Shown here: positions 12,505 through 24,700 of the stretch, piece by piece
Layout of the letters: every line of letters begins with the position of its first letter
How positions within the stretch are numbered: position 1 is the first letter of the stretch
Origin: Antedon mediterranea
Lineage: Eukaryota > Echinodermata > Crinoidea > Comatulida > Antedonidae
Length of the DNA stretch: 64,000 bases
Direction: 5' to 3'
Assembly: GCF_964355755.1 (NCBI RefSeq)
Contig: NC_092676.1
Span: 28,936,288-29,000,287, forward strand
Notes under the pieces: generated by a model
The model's input: only the letters and a program-made list of their open reading frames with translations
The model's database searches: none
What the model was told of the DNA's origin: nothing
Program-made: the position numbers and the translations under genes

Positions 12505-12672
12505 CAATAGGTTAACGTCTGTTAGACTCAATGAGATTGCTCATTTAATCAAAGAGAATAATATTCAGGTTTTTGGCGTTGCAGAAACCTTTTTAACTAA
12601 TGATAATAATATTAATATAGATGGTTATAATGGTTTGGTAAATGTAGAAAACACAAGCGAGGAGGGGGTGTA
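12505..12672 (+). pseudogene. non-LTR retrotransposon endonuclease fragment
   Basis: The frame contains LIKENNIQVFGVAETFLTND and INIDGYNG, matching the N-terminal part of the apurinic-type endonuclease domain of non-LTR elements (a conserved E in the TET/AET context, then the DGYN segment). It stops at TAG, and a related stretch continues in another frame to about 12790. It lies downstream of the RT fragment, the reverse of the normal order. Confidence 0.7.
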
Positions 12673-12789
12673 GGTGCCTTTGTTGCGAAATATATCACTA
12701 TTTTAGATGACAAATGAATGTTTTTAATTGTAAATCCGATGACTGCGAAAGAATTTGGGTAAAAGTGTGTTTTGAATCAAGTCGTTATC

Positions 12790-13170
12790 CTCTAACCCAG
12801 TTTTTTAACTCTTGTCCAGCGTCTTCGTCCCTTCTGTCCTCGTTCTGTCACGTGTTTTTGTCCTGTGTCTTGTTGTGCTTGTGTATGTAGCTTAAATTTT
12901 TTATTATTTTTTTATTATTTTTTCTTTATTCTTGTTATTTATTTATTCATATTTTATTTTCATTTATTTATTTATTGACTACTTTTGAAACATTTATTAT
13001 ATATACTTTTTGAATTATTTTTTTCTGGTGGAACTAGCCTTAAAGCCCTCTGGGCTTATTTATGTTTTTCCAGCATAAGTGTATTCTAAATTTTTTTTTT
13101 TTAAACACACTGTAATATTATTTCACAATGATGTATCTTATGAAAATAAATTGAATTGAATTGAAATTGA
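12790..13170 (+). mobile_element. non-LTR retrotransposon 3' end
   Basis: T-rich untranslated sequence ending in short repeats of TTGAATTGAA, the usual form of CR1/L2-type 3' tails. It is probably the tail of the remnant just upstream. Confidence 0.6.
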
Positions 13171-13577
13171 ATTACGCTTCTGCATTTTGTATGAAAAAAG
13201 TGTAATAGGCCTGTTGGTTATGATAAAAGAGATACATACCCGATTATGTTAATTATTTATTACTATACGAAGAAGCATTAGGTACTGTTGAGTAGAGAAA
13301 CATCTTTGTCCATGTTTGAGCAGATTTTTTCTCCACTGACGTTGGCCTATATTATAATATTGTTGCTTTCTATATGACTTTGTGCAGCTGCTAACTAAAT
13401 GCTAAAATCAAAAAATACATAATGTAATTGTGTAAGGTTTTGAAAATTATTGATAGCAAATCATTAGTGCCGGGTTGTCGACAATCTGTAGCTGGGGTTA
13501 CTAGTGGTACTAATAAGCTACCGTTATACAATCATGAACTCAAAACACGTGGATAGATGACGTGACGACTTCGATTC

Positions 13578-16500
13578 TTACAATGCTCTTTTCAGACAAC
13601 TACACTCCAGTATCAGACAAACCAATGTAGCAAAACCGAATCCCTGTAAAAGCAAAATCAAATACTGTGTTAGGCTCTCTAAAATCTATTATCCGATATT
13701 GAAATTTTAATTACTTGGTGATTTTATATTAATACGGGTTTGATGTTATTTTGCTTATAGGCGTCCCCTCCCTTCCAGCAATTGCCATGCCCAATTTTTA
13801 TTAAATGTGTGCTGCCACCAATTCAAAAAGTTAAAGTCAATAATCATTATCCAATATATAAAACCGAAATTTGGTTCCCACTTGGACGAGGTGAGTGAGT
13901 TGACCAATCACAGGCGACAGTGATCCACCATTACATCATGATTCATGAGGTGATGTCATTAATAAACTGCTACTTTTTTTTTTTTTTTTAAATTCACATT
14001 TTAGGCAAATTGCCAAGGATCTCAAAGGTGGCAATCTCGTTGACAAGAAAAACATACACACAAGATGCTCTACATAAACAAAGACTTTGGGAGTGAGTAG
14101 TTATGGGCGCTGGTATGGCACAAAAGCACAAAATCAGAAACGAATAAATAAACACGATGATTTATGTTTTTTTATTTGGACTCATTTAAACAAACCCAAT
14201 TTGTGTTTTGTATGTAACATTAAGGGTTGAGGGATGGAGGAAGAAGATAGGTACAAAGAGGAAACATTTTAAAATATATTCTTATCCACTCAGTAACGAA
14301 ATATTGTTTTTAATGTTTTATAGGCCTATAAATAATATACCACTAAATACAGTAAAACATTTACGATTTAATACTTTGTTAAAACTCTCACTGTCATAGT
14401 CGATTGAAATAGTAAAGTACATGTAACGATACACCACTACGTACGTTTATATATTTTTAAATTATTAATTAATACAAACGTTGAGAAGCAACTGTCAGTA
14501 ATAACGTTTATTTATTTGTATATTATATGTTTATAATCTAACAGTATAGGGCCTACCCACACTCACAGTAATAAAGTTTATTTGTATATTTGTTTATATT
14601 ATATCTAACAGTACCAACACTCACAGTAAGAAATTTGCGATTCAAATTGCGATCAAAAAGTGGTTAATACCTTAACAGTATTGTAGCATTGCAATACTAT
14701 TTATGTTTATTCTCCAAGGGGGCCCATAAATCTAAATCTATACCTCAATGGTTAAACCAAATAATTTGGAATGTTCCATTCATCACAAATCAATACATTT
14801 GTAAAAACGTATATTACATGTATCAAAATAGCATTTTTAAAAGAAAATCGGCCTGTCTTCAACATTATGATGCTGTACTCGAACGGTTCAACCGGTTTTC
14901 AGCTATTAAAAACAATTATCGTAGGAGGAGATAGGAAAATGCGAAGCATCCTCGTGTTATTGTGTGCGGGTATTTTTCAAATTGACATCCATTAGACAGT
15001 GTATACCACGATCGAAAAACACCCCTATTTGGGGCAAATCGTTGAACCTAAATTCGTTGTAATCGTCAATAACTAATTATCGAACTCAATTTAATTAGTA
15101 AACAGGGTTACATCAGGTGGTTAAAATCAGTACCGAAAGTACGAACCAACTTTATATACCATCGAGTAAACATTCTAGAAATAACGCGTGATTTACCGAA
15201 TTTTGCCCTTACGTAAATTTATATATAGATTATGTTGTGTTGGTAACATTTAAAGTGGGTTAATTCAGTGTGTTGCCTACTATATGCTGTATAATTTAAA
15301 TTTTACAACTTGTAGTCCAGTTTTACAAAGTAGGCCTACTGAAAAGTAAATGACTACGGAAGAATAAAACAATAGTTGTTTTGATTGTATAAAATAGGTG
15401 TGATGTTTCGGATTTATAACAATATAGGTATTATTTAATTTGATTACATGACATCATGTACTTGGCGGTAATTTTAAAAAGAGATACTTATGTATGCACG
15501 TGCAGGAGTTAATTGAAACTAGTTAATTGAGGTTTTTGCTTGATCTTTGGCGACATAATCCAAAGACATAAGTCATTTTCTTCCGGATATTTAGGATTTG
15601 AAAATAAAGGTTATTTAAGTATGTACAATTAAGTAAATAAAAGGTAATCTTATTAATCTTCCGGAATTGTCAACAAAGGGCGAAATCGAAAGCAGTGACA
15701 TGGGTGTTTGACATACTAAAGTTTACTGTAACTTATCTATATAATTTTAACTTTAATTTAAATCATAAAAGGAAAAAACAAAAGAAATAAAAAGGACGCT
15801 TCTGATGTCATGCATAAATTAATTTGTTATGTTTAAATATCGGTAGGCCTACTTTGTAAAACTGGACTACAAGTTGTAAAATTTAAATTACACAGCATAT
15901 AGTAGGCAACACACTGAATTAACCCACTTTAAAATGTTACCAACACAACATAATAGTATGTAACTAATTTAAAATATATACGGTAATACCTCTATTGTTA
16001 TATTCAAAACCTATTGTTTCATACTTCCTAGTCTTTGTGCTATATGCCTGTTTTATCTGATTTTGTGCTTTTGTGCCATACCAGCGCCCATAACTACTGG
16101 AGTGGAGTTGCAAATTGTCATGAGAAAAAATTCTGACATATGACAGGACTTGAACCCAAGACCCTAGCCAAGCATCATAACCACTGAAGCCACAACTCAA
16201 CTCTATTAAAGCCACAACTCCACTAAAGCCACAAACTTACACCTGTGACAGCTTGAATGTTCTCGTTGACTTGAAATCCGTATGGCTTGAATAAGTAATT
16301 TGCTTCTTTTCGATTGGACGCTACACAGGCTATTGAAGCGACTAAAAGGGGAAAAGCTACCGCAATACAAAAACGGATCTCCTGTAACGAAAGAAATAAC
16401 ATGAGTTATACGAGTGTGCTCTACTATTCCTAATGGTTCTCACTAGAGACGCAACAGAAGGAGACAACGCAAGTGATTTAACCAATCACAAACGATGGAT

Positions 16501-17691
16501 AAGTCGCTTGTCATTGGTCAACTCGCTGCGTTGTGTCTTCTACGTCAAGGTTGCGTCACATCAACTCAACAACCTAGGCACAGCGCAAGTTAGTGACCAA
16601 TCACAAGCGACAGTTCTGATGAGCCATCGCGGAGTGATATGAGAGGATCCAAGCTTTAAAGACAAAATCAAATTATAGGCCTGCCTATAACTAATTGTTT
16701 AATTTTGTGTGCATATTCCATGTACATGTTCCATGTGCACAAATGACACACATAAGAGTGAAGGCCTACTATACCATTGATTGCGACCCATCAGTAATGT
16801 CGTCTGGCATGATAAGGTGACCAAGCACAATGACCATTATCGAGACTGCCAATAGCATTGCGAATACTGCAAATAAGTAATATCCCCACAACATACTGAT
16901 ACAAAGCTGGGGAGGTGCGTTCACGTTGCACTCGATTATTTTATAGAAACTAAGACAGAATCCATTAATCAGAAAAATCTGTAAAGAGACAATTGTGATA
17001 TTGTTTTGCGAAACTTTAAGCTTGATACACTCTAGTACACAATTAAAGAACGTAAGCGCAACGCTAGTCTACGTTCTAGACAGAGTTTTGACTTAATATT
17101 AGTAAAAATAAATATTTTGGCACATATGGCGTTTCATACGTATACTACTTTTGCTTTTAAATTGAAAAAAAGCCGACTGGTGGTGGACTAACAATAAAGA
17201 CAATAACTACAGCCTTCTTGTCTAGCGCAACGCAGGTAATTTGACAAACAATAAGCGACTAAACTGTTGCTTGTCATTGGTCAAATAACTTGCGTTCCGC
17301 GTACGTTTTTGCGTTCCGCGTACGTCCTTGCGTTGATTGCGTACGTCCTTGCGTTGGTTGGGTGGGATGATAGTAAGCCCGTATAATAATAATATGTCAC
17401 TCTGAGAAATTCATAACTCACAGCTTGTTTCATTTCCATATTATTCCAATACAAGGAAATGTTAACTACAAGTTTAAATTAAATCCATGATACGTAGGCC
17501 TACAACCAATAGAAAATGCTTCCCCCCTAATAAACTGGATTTTTTCAGCCGACTGACAATTGGTTGTTATTCGATTTCGTCAATCGGTTTTCGTGGTCCA
17601 AGTGAATCAGTATAATACTTACCACTTCAAAAATTTTAGCTATTCCATTTAGCGTTATCAGGTACCAGTACCATCCGTACTTAAGCTTCAT
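13578..17691 (-). CDS. M3: divergent four-transmembrane MARVEL-like protein, 4 exons, 159 aa
   Basis: Exons: 17691-17623 (ATG; donor GTAAGT), 16978-16775 (donor GTATAG), 16381-16241 (donor GTAAGT) and 13643-13578 (TAA), all phase 0. The N-terminus is five residues longer than in M1 (start MKLKYGWYWYLITLNGIAKI). It keeps the LxGFxL opening of exon 2, the two loop cysteines nine residues apart, the GYYLFAV second span and GHLIMP after it, EIRFC at the start of exon 3, and GFGF with a conserved EC pair in the last span. It is clearly the same family but an older copy than M1/M2. Intron 3 contains a fold-back element and a tRNA-derived SINE. The exon-2 donor (GTATAG) is weaker than the others. 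Confidence 0.6.
15229..15954. mobile_element. fold-back element in M3 intron 3
   Basis: Long inverted repeats: the left arm begins ATTATGTTGTGTTGGTAAC and the right arm ends with its complement. The arms are about 110 bp (15229-15340 and 15840-15954), with AT-rich sequence between. No coding capacity. No clear target duplication was found. Confidence 0.82.
16100..16215 (-). mobile_element. tRNA-derived SINE fragment
   Basis: On the minus strand there is an A-box-like TGGCTTCAGTGG (16192-16181) and a B-box-like GGGTTCAAGTCC (16157-16146) at tRNA-like spacing. Downstream sequence (about 16045-16098) has an inverted relative at about 14098-14160. It does not fold into a proper tRNA by eye, so I call a SINE, not a tRNA gene. 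Confidence 0.55.
16430..16640. repeat. dispersed repeat with CCAATCACAAGCGACA motifs
   Basis: Contains GGTTCTCACTAGAGACGCAA and two copies of a CCAATCACAA(A/G)CGA motif. Related pieces occur at 13890-13925, 17220-17350 and 18550-18620. It resembles the MITE-like family at 6364 but is degenerate. It lies in M3 intron 2, just upstream of exon 3 in the direction of transcription. Confidence 0.5.
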
Positions 17692-17750
17692 GACTTAACA
17701 GGTTGGAATCTAAAGATATCAAGAACTTAAACACCAATGACTGGTGGGCA

Positions 17751-18576
17751 GTCGTTGCAAAATGGAAAATGAACGGAAACTAAAAAATAAAACAAAACGG
17801 TTGCTCATTTAAGCTGCAAGTAAACTGTACCGAAACCTTCACAATTGTTTTTGGTCTCATTTTGACGCATTTTGTCAAATATATTTTTTGTAGGCAAATT
17901 ATGGAAAACTACTCTCAGGAGGTACGTATAAATGTTTTTAGTATCTTTTAGTTTTTTAGTTTTTTAGTTTCTTCGGTATAAAGTTCAAATATTAGGCCTA
18001 CATAATAGTATTATATATTGAATATAGGCCTGATTGTGTACTTAATTTCACAAGCTGTTTGGAGCAGGTTACAGTTAAACAAAATTAAATGATGATGCGT
18101 TTTAAACTGTATACCTTACAATGTAGTGTTAATTTGACCAATCACAAGCGATAGATTCTAATTGTCGTTGCAAAATGGAAAATGAACAGAAACTGAAAAA
18201 TAAAACAAAACGGTTGCTCATTTAAGCTGCAAGTAAACTGTACCGAAACCTTCACAATTGTTTTTGGTCTCATTTTGACGCATTTTGTCAAATATATTTT
18301 TTGTAGGCAAATTATGGAAAACTACTCTCAGGAGGTACGTATAAATGTTTTTAGTATCTTTTAGTTTTTTAGTTTTTTTAGTTTCTTCGGTATAAAGTTC
18401 AAATATTAGGCCTACATAATAGTATTATATATTGAATATAGGCCTGATTGTGTACTTAATTTCACAAGCTGTTTGGAGCAGGTTACAGTTAACAAAATTA
18501 AATGATGATGCGTTTTAAACTGTATACCTTACAATGTAGTGTTAATTTGACCAATCACAAGCGATAGATTCTAATT
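17751..18576. repeat. 413-bp tandem duplication just upstream of M3
   Basis: Two copies, starting at 17751 and 18164, with few differences. They begin about 60 bp upstream of the M3 start codon and so probably duplicate its promoter or 5' region. Each copy also holds, on the plus strand, TTTTTTGTAG followed by 28 bp and then GTACGT, the outline of a tiny exon. Confidence 0.9.
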
Positions 18577-18743
18577 GTCGCTTGTTATTGGTTAACTCAC
18601 TTCATTTGCGTCAATTACGTCCTTGCGTAGCATCCAGCTTTAAAGCAACTGACTTGAAATTCAATTGACCAATAAGATTATAGTGTTCATGCAATAACGC
18701 ATCTCTGTATTTTGTTTATAATCAATCCGTGTTTGTATGAGTC

Positions 18744-20421
18744 GGGTTGGTGAACATCAGTTCAAAATACGCAGAATTTTTTCCAAAATACGTCAAGTTG
18801 AGGGCGCTATACTAATCCAAAATACGCGAGTCTTTTCAAAATACGTCGACTTGAGGGCGCTATTCATTTTCCAAAATACGTCAAGTTGAGGGCGCTATAG
18901 ATTATCCCAAATACGAGAATTGTCCAAAATACGCCAATTGAGGGCGCTATTCATTTCCAAAATACGCGTTTTGTCCAAAATACGTCAATTTGCAATTTGG
19001 GACCGCTATTAATTTTCCAAAATGCGTCAACTTGAGGGCGATTCCAAATGTATCATATTGAGAGTGTAAGGTAAAATTACAGTTTAATGTATTAAAAAAA
19101 AGTTTCTTGGAATAAAACAAACAAGTACATTTTAGTTATAAATGAAAGTATTGGAAGGCAGAATTTTTTGTAAATAAAATGTCATAGAGTAGCCAATTAT
19201 TATTTTTCAATGTAATCATTTATTACTGAATAAAAACAAATATGTGCCAACATCAGTCAATAGACAGTGCCTATAATATACATTAATAATGTCTGAACGA
19301 TGTACGATTGCATTGCCAGACGTAGCTAGTTTAAATGCGGCATAGACCGGCTACAAAACCAGCATGTACGTATATAGTATTTAAGTATAGTCATATGTAT
19401 GTGTTATATATTTGGTGATCTACAAAATCGATATTTTTCCCGAGCTCGACAGAAGACCAACATCACTTTCAATTTAATGTACAGTACTTATGGTCAAATA
19501 AGTTACCTAATCTGAAATCTAACATAATAGTTATTTCATATAATATATAATAATAAAAAGCATATGGTATTGTAATTAAAAAATTAATTAAAATAATATC
19601 AATAATTGGTTAGAAGAAGTAAAGTAATTATTTAAAGATGTATTGTCCCTTCAAAGTAATATTAAAGTTATTCACTCTAAGTCGAAAATTTGAGCCAAAA
19701 ACAACAGGTTTACGTAATTAACAGGTAAATTAATTAGATTACATTTCGTCTGGGAAATCGTCGCAAGCGAAAGTAAACAAAGATTTCAAACCATCATTAT
19801 GCATTATGCATGATGCTAATTAGGATTTTTTACAACTCGTCACGGTGGTTGAAAAGGTGTTTTTACACAGATCGCGAAGAAGTTTTATGATTATGCATAC
19901 AGAGTAGCCAAACAAGCGCGTTGCATTATGAGATATGTTTTGATTGAAAACTTTGACTGGAAGTCAAAGTTATTTTTTGAACAAAAAAACATCTGTATTT
20001 CGGTTAATTTTTTTTTTTTTCGACTAGTTTTTGGTGAAAGTTAATAACTATTAAATACTATACTTCAAAATGACCCCCTTTTTTTGAAAATTTAATAAAA
20101 AAAATTTTTTTTTAATTAGTCAAAGGGACAATACATCTTTAAATCGCGTATTTTGGAAAATGAATAGCGCTCTCAAATTGACGTATTTTGGAAAATTACA
20201 AGCGGTTCCAAATTGACGTATTTTGGACAAATCGCGTATTTTGGAAAATGACTAGAGCCCTCAACTTGACGTATTTTGGACAATTCGCGTGTTTGGAAAT
20301 GAATAGCGCCCTCAAGTTGACGTATTTTGTAAAGACTCGCGTATTTTGGATTAGTATAGCGCCCTCAACTTGACGTATTTTGGAAAAATTCTGCGTATTT
20401 TGGACTGAATTTCACCAACCC
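18744..20421. mobile_element. fold-back element with tandemly repeated arms
   Basis: The ends read GGGTTGGTGAA and TTCACCAACCC. Each arm is about 280 bp and made of several units combining CCAAAATACG and TTGAGGGCGCTAT. The interior is AT-rich and contains a second, smaller inverted-repeat element (19632-20142). No ORF of note. A target duplication was not identified. Confidence 0.85.
19632..20142. mobile_element. inner MITE, ends TTAAAGATGTATTGTCCCTT
   Basis: Perfect 20-bp inverted ends at 19632 and 20142 bound about 510 bp of AT-rich, non-coding sequence. A related fragment with ATGTATTGTCCC lies at about 48547 in block B. Confidence 0.75.
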
Positions 20422-21716
20422 TATTGGTTTGTATTGATATTATATGTATATACAAATATATAAACTGAAAGACACACAAATTATGATAACAAACGATTCA
20501 TAAGTAAACAACTTGTTATTAAATATGCAATAGATAAAATAACAAAAAATATCCAGAAAATAATGTAAACATATAATATGAGTTCTGTAATTGTTTTTTA
20601 TGTAACATTGAATGAATAAAGGTGGTGGTTAACCACAAAAGATTAAAAAAAAAAAAATCAATCAGTGTTTCTGAATGTTATGTTATCCGTACGCACACAG
20701 TATTTCCAGAAAGAGTAATTTTACCCTTTATTGGTATGTCTTTTAAATAATTAAAACATTAATTTAACTCTTCCCTATCGTGAGTCTCCATTTTGTAAAT
20801 TAAATGGAACCGTTCGTTAAAATCATTAAAAAACTTTGCTTATACTTTCTTTTTAAAGTAAACAAAAGACTAACCTACCATTTGTTTGCTATTTTATATT
20901 TTTTTTAAGAACTCTCATTCACCCATCTTAACCAAATTAACGGCAAACAACCGGTTTTAGGAGAATCAAAAGTTTTCGTTATTGCGCATGCGTATTAATA
21001 TGTTCATTCACTTTTTGTGACGTGGACAAATGCGCAACCAATCGTTTTCGATTCGCGCATTCGTTAACAGAAAACAGGTGTGATGATGATTAATAATTGA
21101 TACACAATTAAAAGTAAGTTATAATGGCGACATGATTCACTGATGAATACTGTATTACAACTCTGTATAGAAAGGTAAAGTAAGTGTATTTACAGTACAT
21201 ATAAAGTTATCAAATATGAAGTAAAAATGTAATTAAAATGATACAGAAATCAATATTGTGGTAGCAAAATGCTAGTGGAGTTTCCATTATTTAACTAAAC
21301 TAAATTATCTATTATATATACTGTAATATTATAACGTACCTACGCGACCACAGCAGCAATGAAGTTACCGACTACTGCATTAATGTACGTTACTGCAGAA
21401 GCGATGAATACGTTTCTTAAATTATAGACATCCTCTTAGTAGTAATGTACGTTACTGCAGCAGGAAATATTTCTTAAATGACTGATTTATCTTAAAGTCA
21501 TTTGCCCAACTTACAGACAGCAGAAGCGATGAAAGTCCGTTTCTAAATCATTTGTCCAACTTTACGAACTGCAGTAATGTACGTTACTACAGCAGCAAAG
21601 AACTCATCACAGACATCATAATCAAAGTCATGTGTCCTATAAACTAACTAAGAAGCGCTCTAATTCCATACAGACGAATTATTCGATGAAAAACAAAATG
21701 TTCTCCCGTGTACGGC

Positions 21717-24700
21717 CTACAGAGAAGGTGAGTTTGCAATTCTACGCAGAAAAATACACTCAACTACCAGAAGAACTACTGCAACAAAACCGAGTACCTG
21801 ATGGGAAAAAAAAGATTAGAATTCCGCCATAGAAACAAACGTTACGTAATTCAAAGGGATTTTCACTCATGCTGCCCAGTGTCTCAGCTCTAATCCCAGT
21901 CTATACTAGCAAACTTCTTGAACGAGTTTGATAATATAAGTTTTCCAACTGGTAAACTTTTGTTTTGGTTAACCTTTCTCGATTGAGAATATAAGGCCGT
22001 ACCGTCACTGACTGAAGTTAACATATGCAGTTTCTATGTGAAAGAGACAGTAACTGCCGCTTATATGTATGTATTTATTTTTTTTTTTTTTTTTAATTAA
22101 TTAATATTAAATAATAGGCAGTCCTGTAACCAAGGAAGATACTAGCAGACTGTAGTTTAAAGACTAAAGATTGCCAGTGTAAACTAAACCAAGCAGCAGC
22201 CTTTGTAAGTTTTTTTTTAACTACTAACATCTTGCGTTAAATGGTTCAAGTGGAAACCAAGCTCAATATTCAACATTATACTCACAACGGCAGTGATTTG
22301 TTTGTCTAGTTCTTGAAATCCTTTGTCATTTTTGTCTTTTACGTCGGACGCAAGGCAAGCTGAACCAACCAAAACGAGGATAGCAGCTACAACACAAAAA
22401 CCAATCTCCTGTAACGAAAATAATACTTAAAAAATTGATACAATTATTATCTTCTCACAAAACGTTGATTTGACGATATTATGCAAGTGGACAACAGGCT
22501 AGACATGATGATGATGTCTATCCAAAAAGTATACAAAATAATTCACAAAGTGACCATACCGCTTTGGCAACTTTAGCCCTGATGAGCTTCATCCAGGCAG
22601 GCATGATGAGGTGACCAATCACAGCGACCACTATCAACACTCCTACAAGGATTGCAATCACTGCGTATACGTAATACTCCCATGGTGCATCACCGCAAAT
22701 CTTACCAATTAATATAAAGTCTATGCACTTTTCGAGTTCGATGATTCGATCAAGAATAAGAGCGAATCCGACGATCAATAAAATCTGTAATATAAAGGAA
22801 AATGAAACGTTAGTGTCTTATTCAAGCACATCGGGGCATTTAGAAATCGGATAACTGCTCTAAATGTCTATATCAAAATTTTGAATAATTATGAATTTGC
22901 TGGTTTTTTTTTATATTATAGGCCTAATATAAATTTATTACGACTAATGTTCGTAAAAAGAACATGGGCGTATGGCAATAAAAACCTAGTCTTAGACTTA
23001 AGCCTGGCTTTAATCTAGACCTTTCAGTTAATATCCTACCATGATTAAGTCTACTCCGCGGAGTCTACGGCAATATCCAATATTGCGGTCTTTTTAATAC
23101 TAATAGTTAAGAATTTCAAACAATTTGAACAAGCTTAAAGTTAATGACAAATGAGGGCGCTATACAGACAAGTATAAATCGAGTATGAGGTATATTCAGA
23201 GCGTCATTTCGACGATCGAGCATTCTCTACTTCTACGGAGCGCCATTTATGCCTTTATTTACTTACGAAATAGAAATAGTACTACGGTAGCTGCTCCAGT
23301 GGACCAAATTTAGCACTAGTGGAGCGCAGTGATAGGAAAAGAATATTAAAATTAGTGACTTATTTCTATTTATTTCTTATGTTAATACACTGTGCTCAAG
23401 TGGACACAATTTGGCGCCAGTGAGGAGCACAGTGATATAAAATAGAAATAAGTGTCACTGAATTTTAATATCTTTTCGTATGTTAATACACTGTGCTCAA
23501 GTGGACCCAATTTGGAGCCAGGGGAGCACAGCCTTTTCGAAGGTTGTTGATTGCGATCGCGCTCGCGATCCTTAAACACGAGGGACTGCCATTAGGCTTG
23601 TAGCTTTATAACTTAGCTTATATATTATTAGCCTAGGCCTAGATTGGTTTTAACTTTTAAAAATCCACGTGTTTTTAGGCCTCTTGACAGAAAAATCAAC
23701 ACTGTCAAAAGCTAGGCTCTATTTTGAAAATTAAGGAGCGCGATAAATTGCTCTACTCGAAGCCTGTTGAGGAGCGCGGAGGAGCGCGGTCGCGCAGGCG
23801 CTCCTTATAAATGATGCCCTGGCACAGGAAGAGTGATATAAAATAGAAATAAGTCACTGAATTTTAATATATTTTCGTATGTTAATACACTGTGCTCAAG
23901 TGGACCCAATTTGGAGCCAGTGGAGCACAGTTATATAAAATAGAAATAAGTCACTAAATTTTAATATCTTTTCGTATTAATACACTTGCTCAAGTGGACA
24001 CAATTTGGAGCCAGGGGAACACAGTGATATAAAATAGAAAAAAGTCACTGAATTTTAATATCTTTCGTATGTTTATACACTGTGCTCAAGTGGACCCAAT
24101 TTGGAGCCAGGGGAGCACAGGAAGAGTGATATAAAATAGAAATAAGTCACTGAATTTTAATATCTTTTCGTATGTTAATACACTGTGCTCAAGTGGACCT
24201 AATTTGGCGCCAGTGGAGCACAGTGATATAAAATAGAAATAATTCACTGAATTTTAATATCATTTCGTACAGTATGTTAATACACTGTGCTCACGTGGAC
24301 CCAATTTGGTGCACGCGCCAGTGAGCACGCAGTGACATAAAATAGAAAAAAGTCACTAAATTATAATATTATTTTTTCGTATTTTAATACACTGTGCTCA
24401 AGTGGACCAAATGTGGCACCAATGGGAGCACAGGGAAATAGTCACATGCAAAAACATCGAGAAAAAATACTTCTGGAATTTAAAAATATTTCAAACTTGG
24501 TATATTTGTTCAATATCGGTTACTCCCTCCGTAAACCAAAAGAAAAAATAGTTTCAAGCCACATCAGTGATTTTAATAACTTGCGTTTGCATAAGATGAT
24601 ACTTACGAAAAAACATACAATTCCGACACATATGTTAAACTCTAATAATGATTTTTACACAAAAAAAACCCGGTTAGGAATTCGATTTTTTCCGGTGTAA

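Noticed and set aside
16146-16192. Functional tRNA gene
   Set aside because: A and B boxes are imperfect and no acceptor stem pairing was seen; a SINE fits better.
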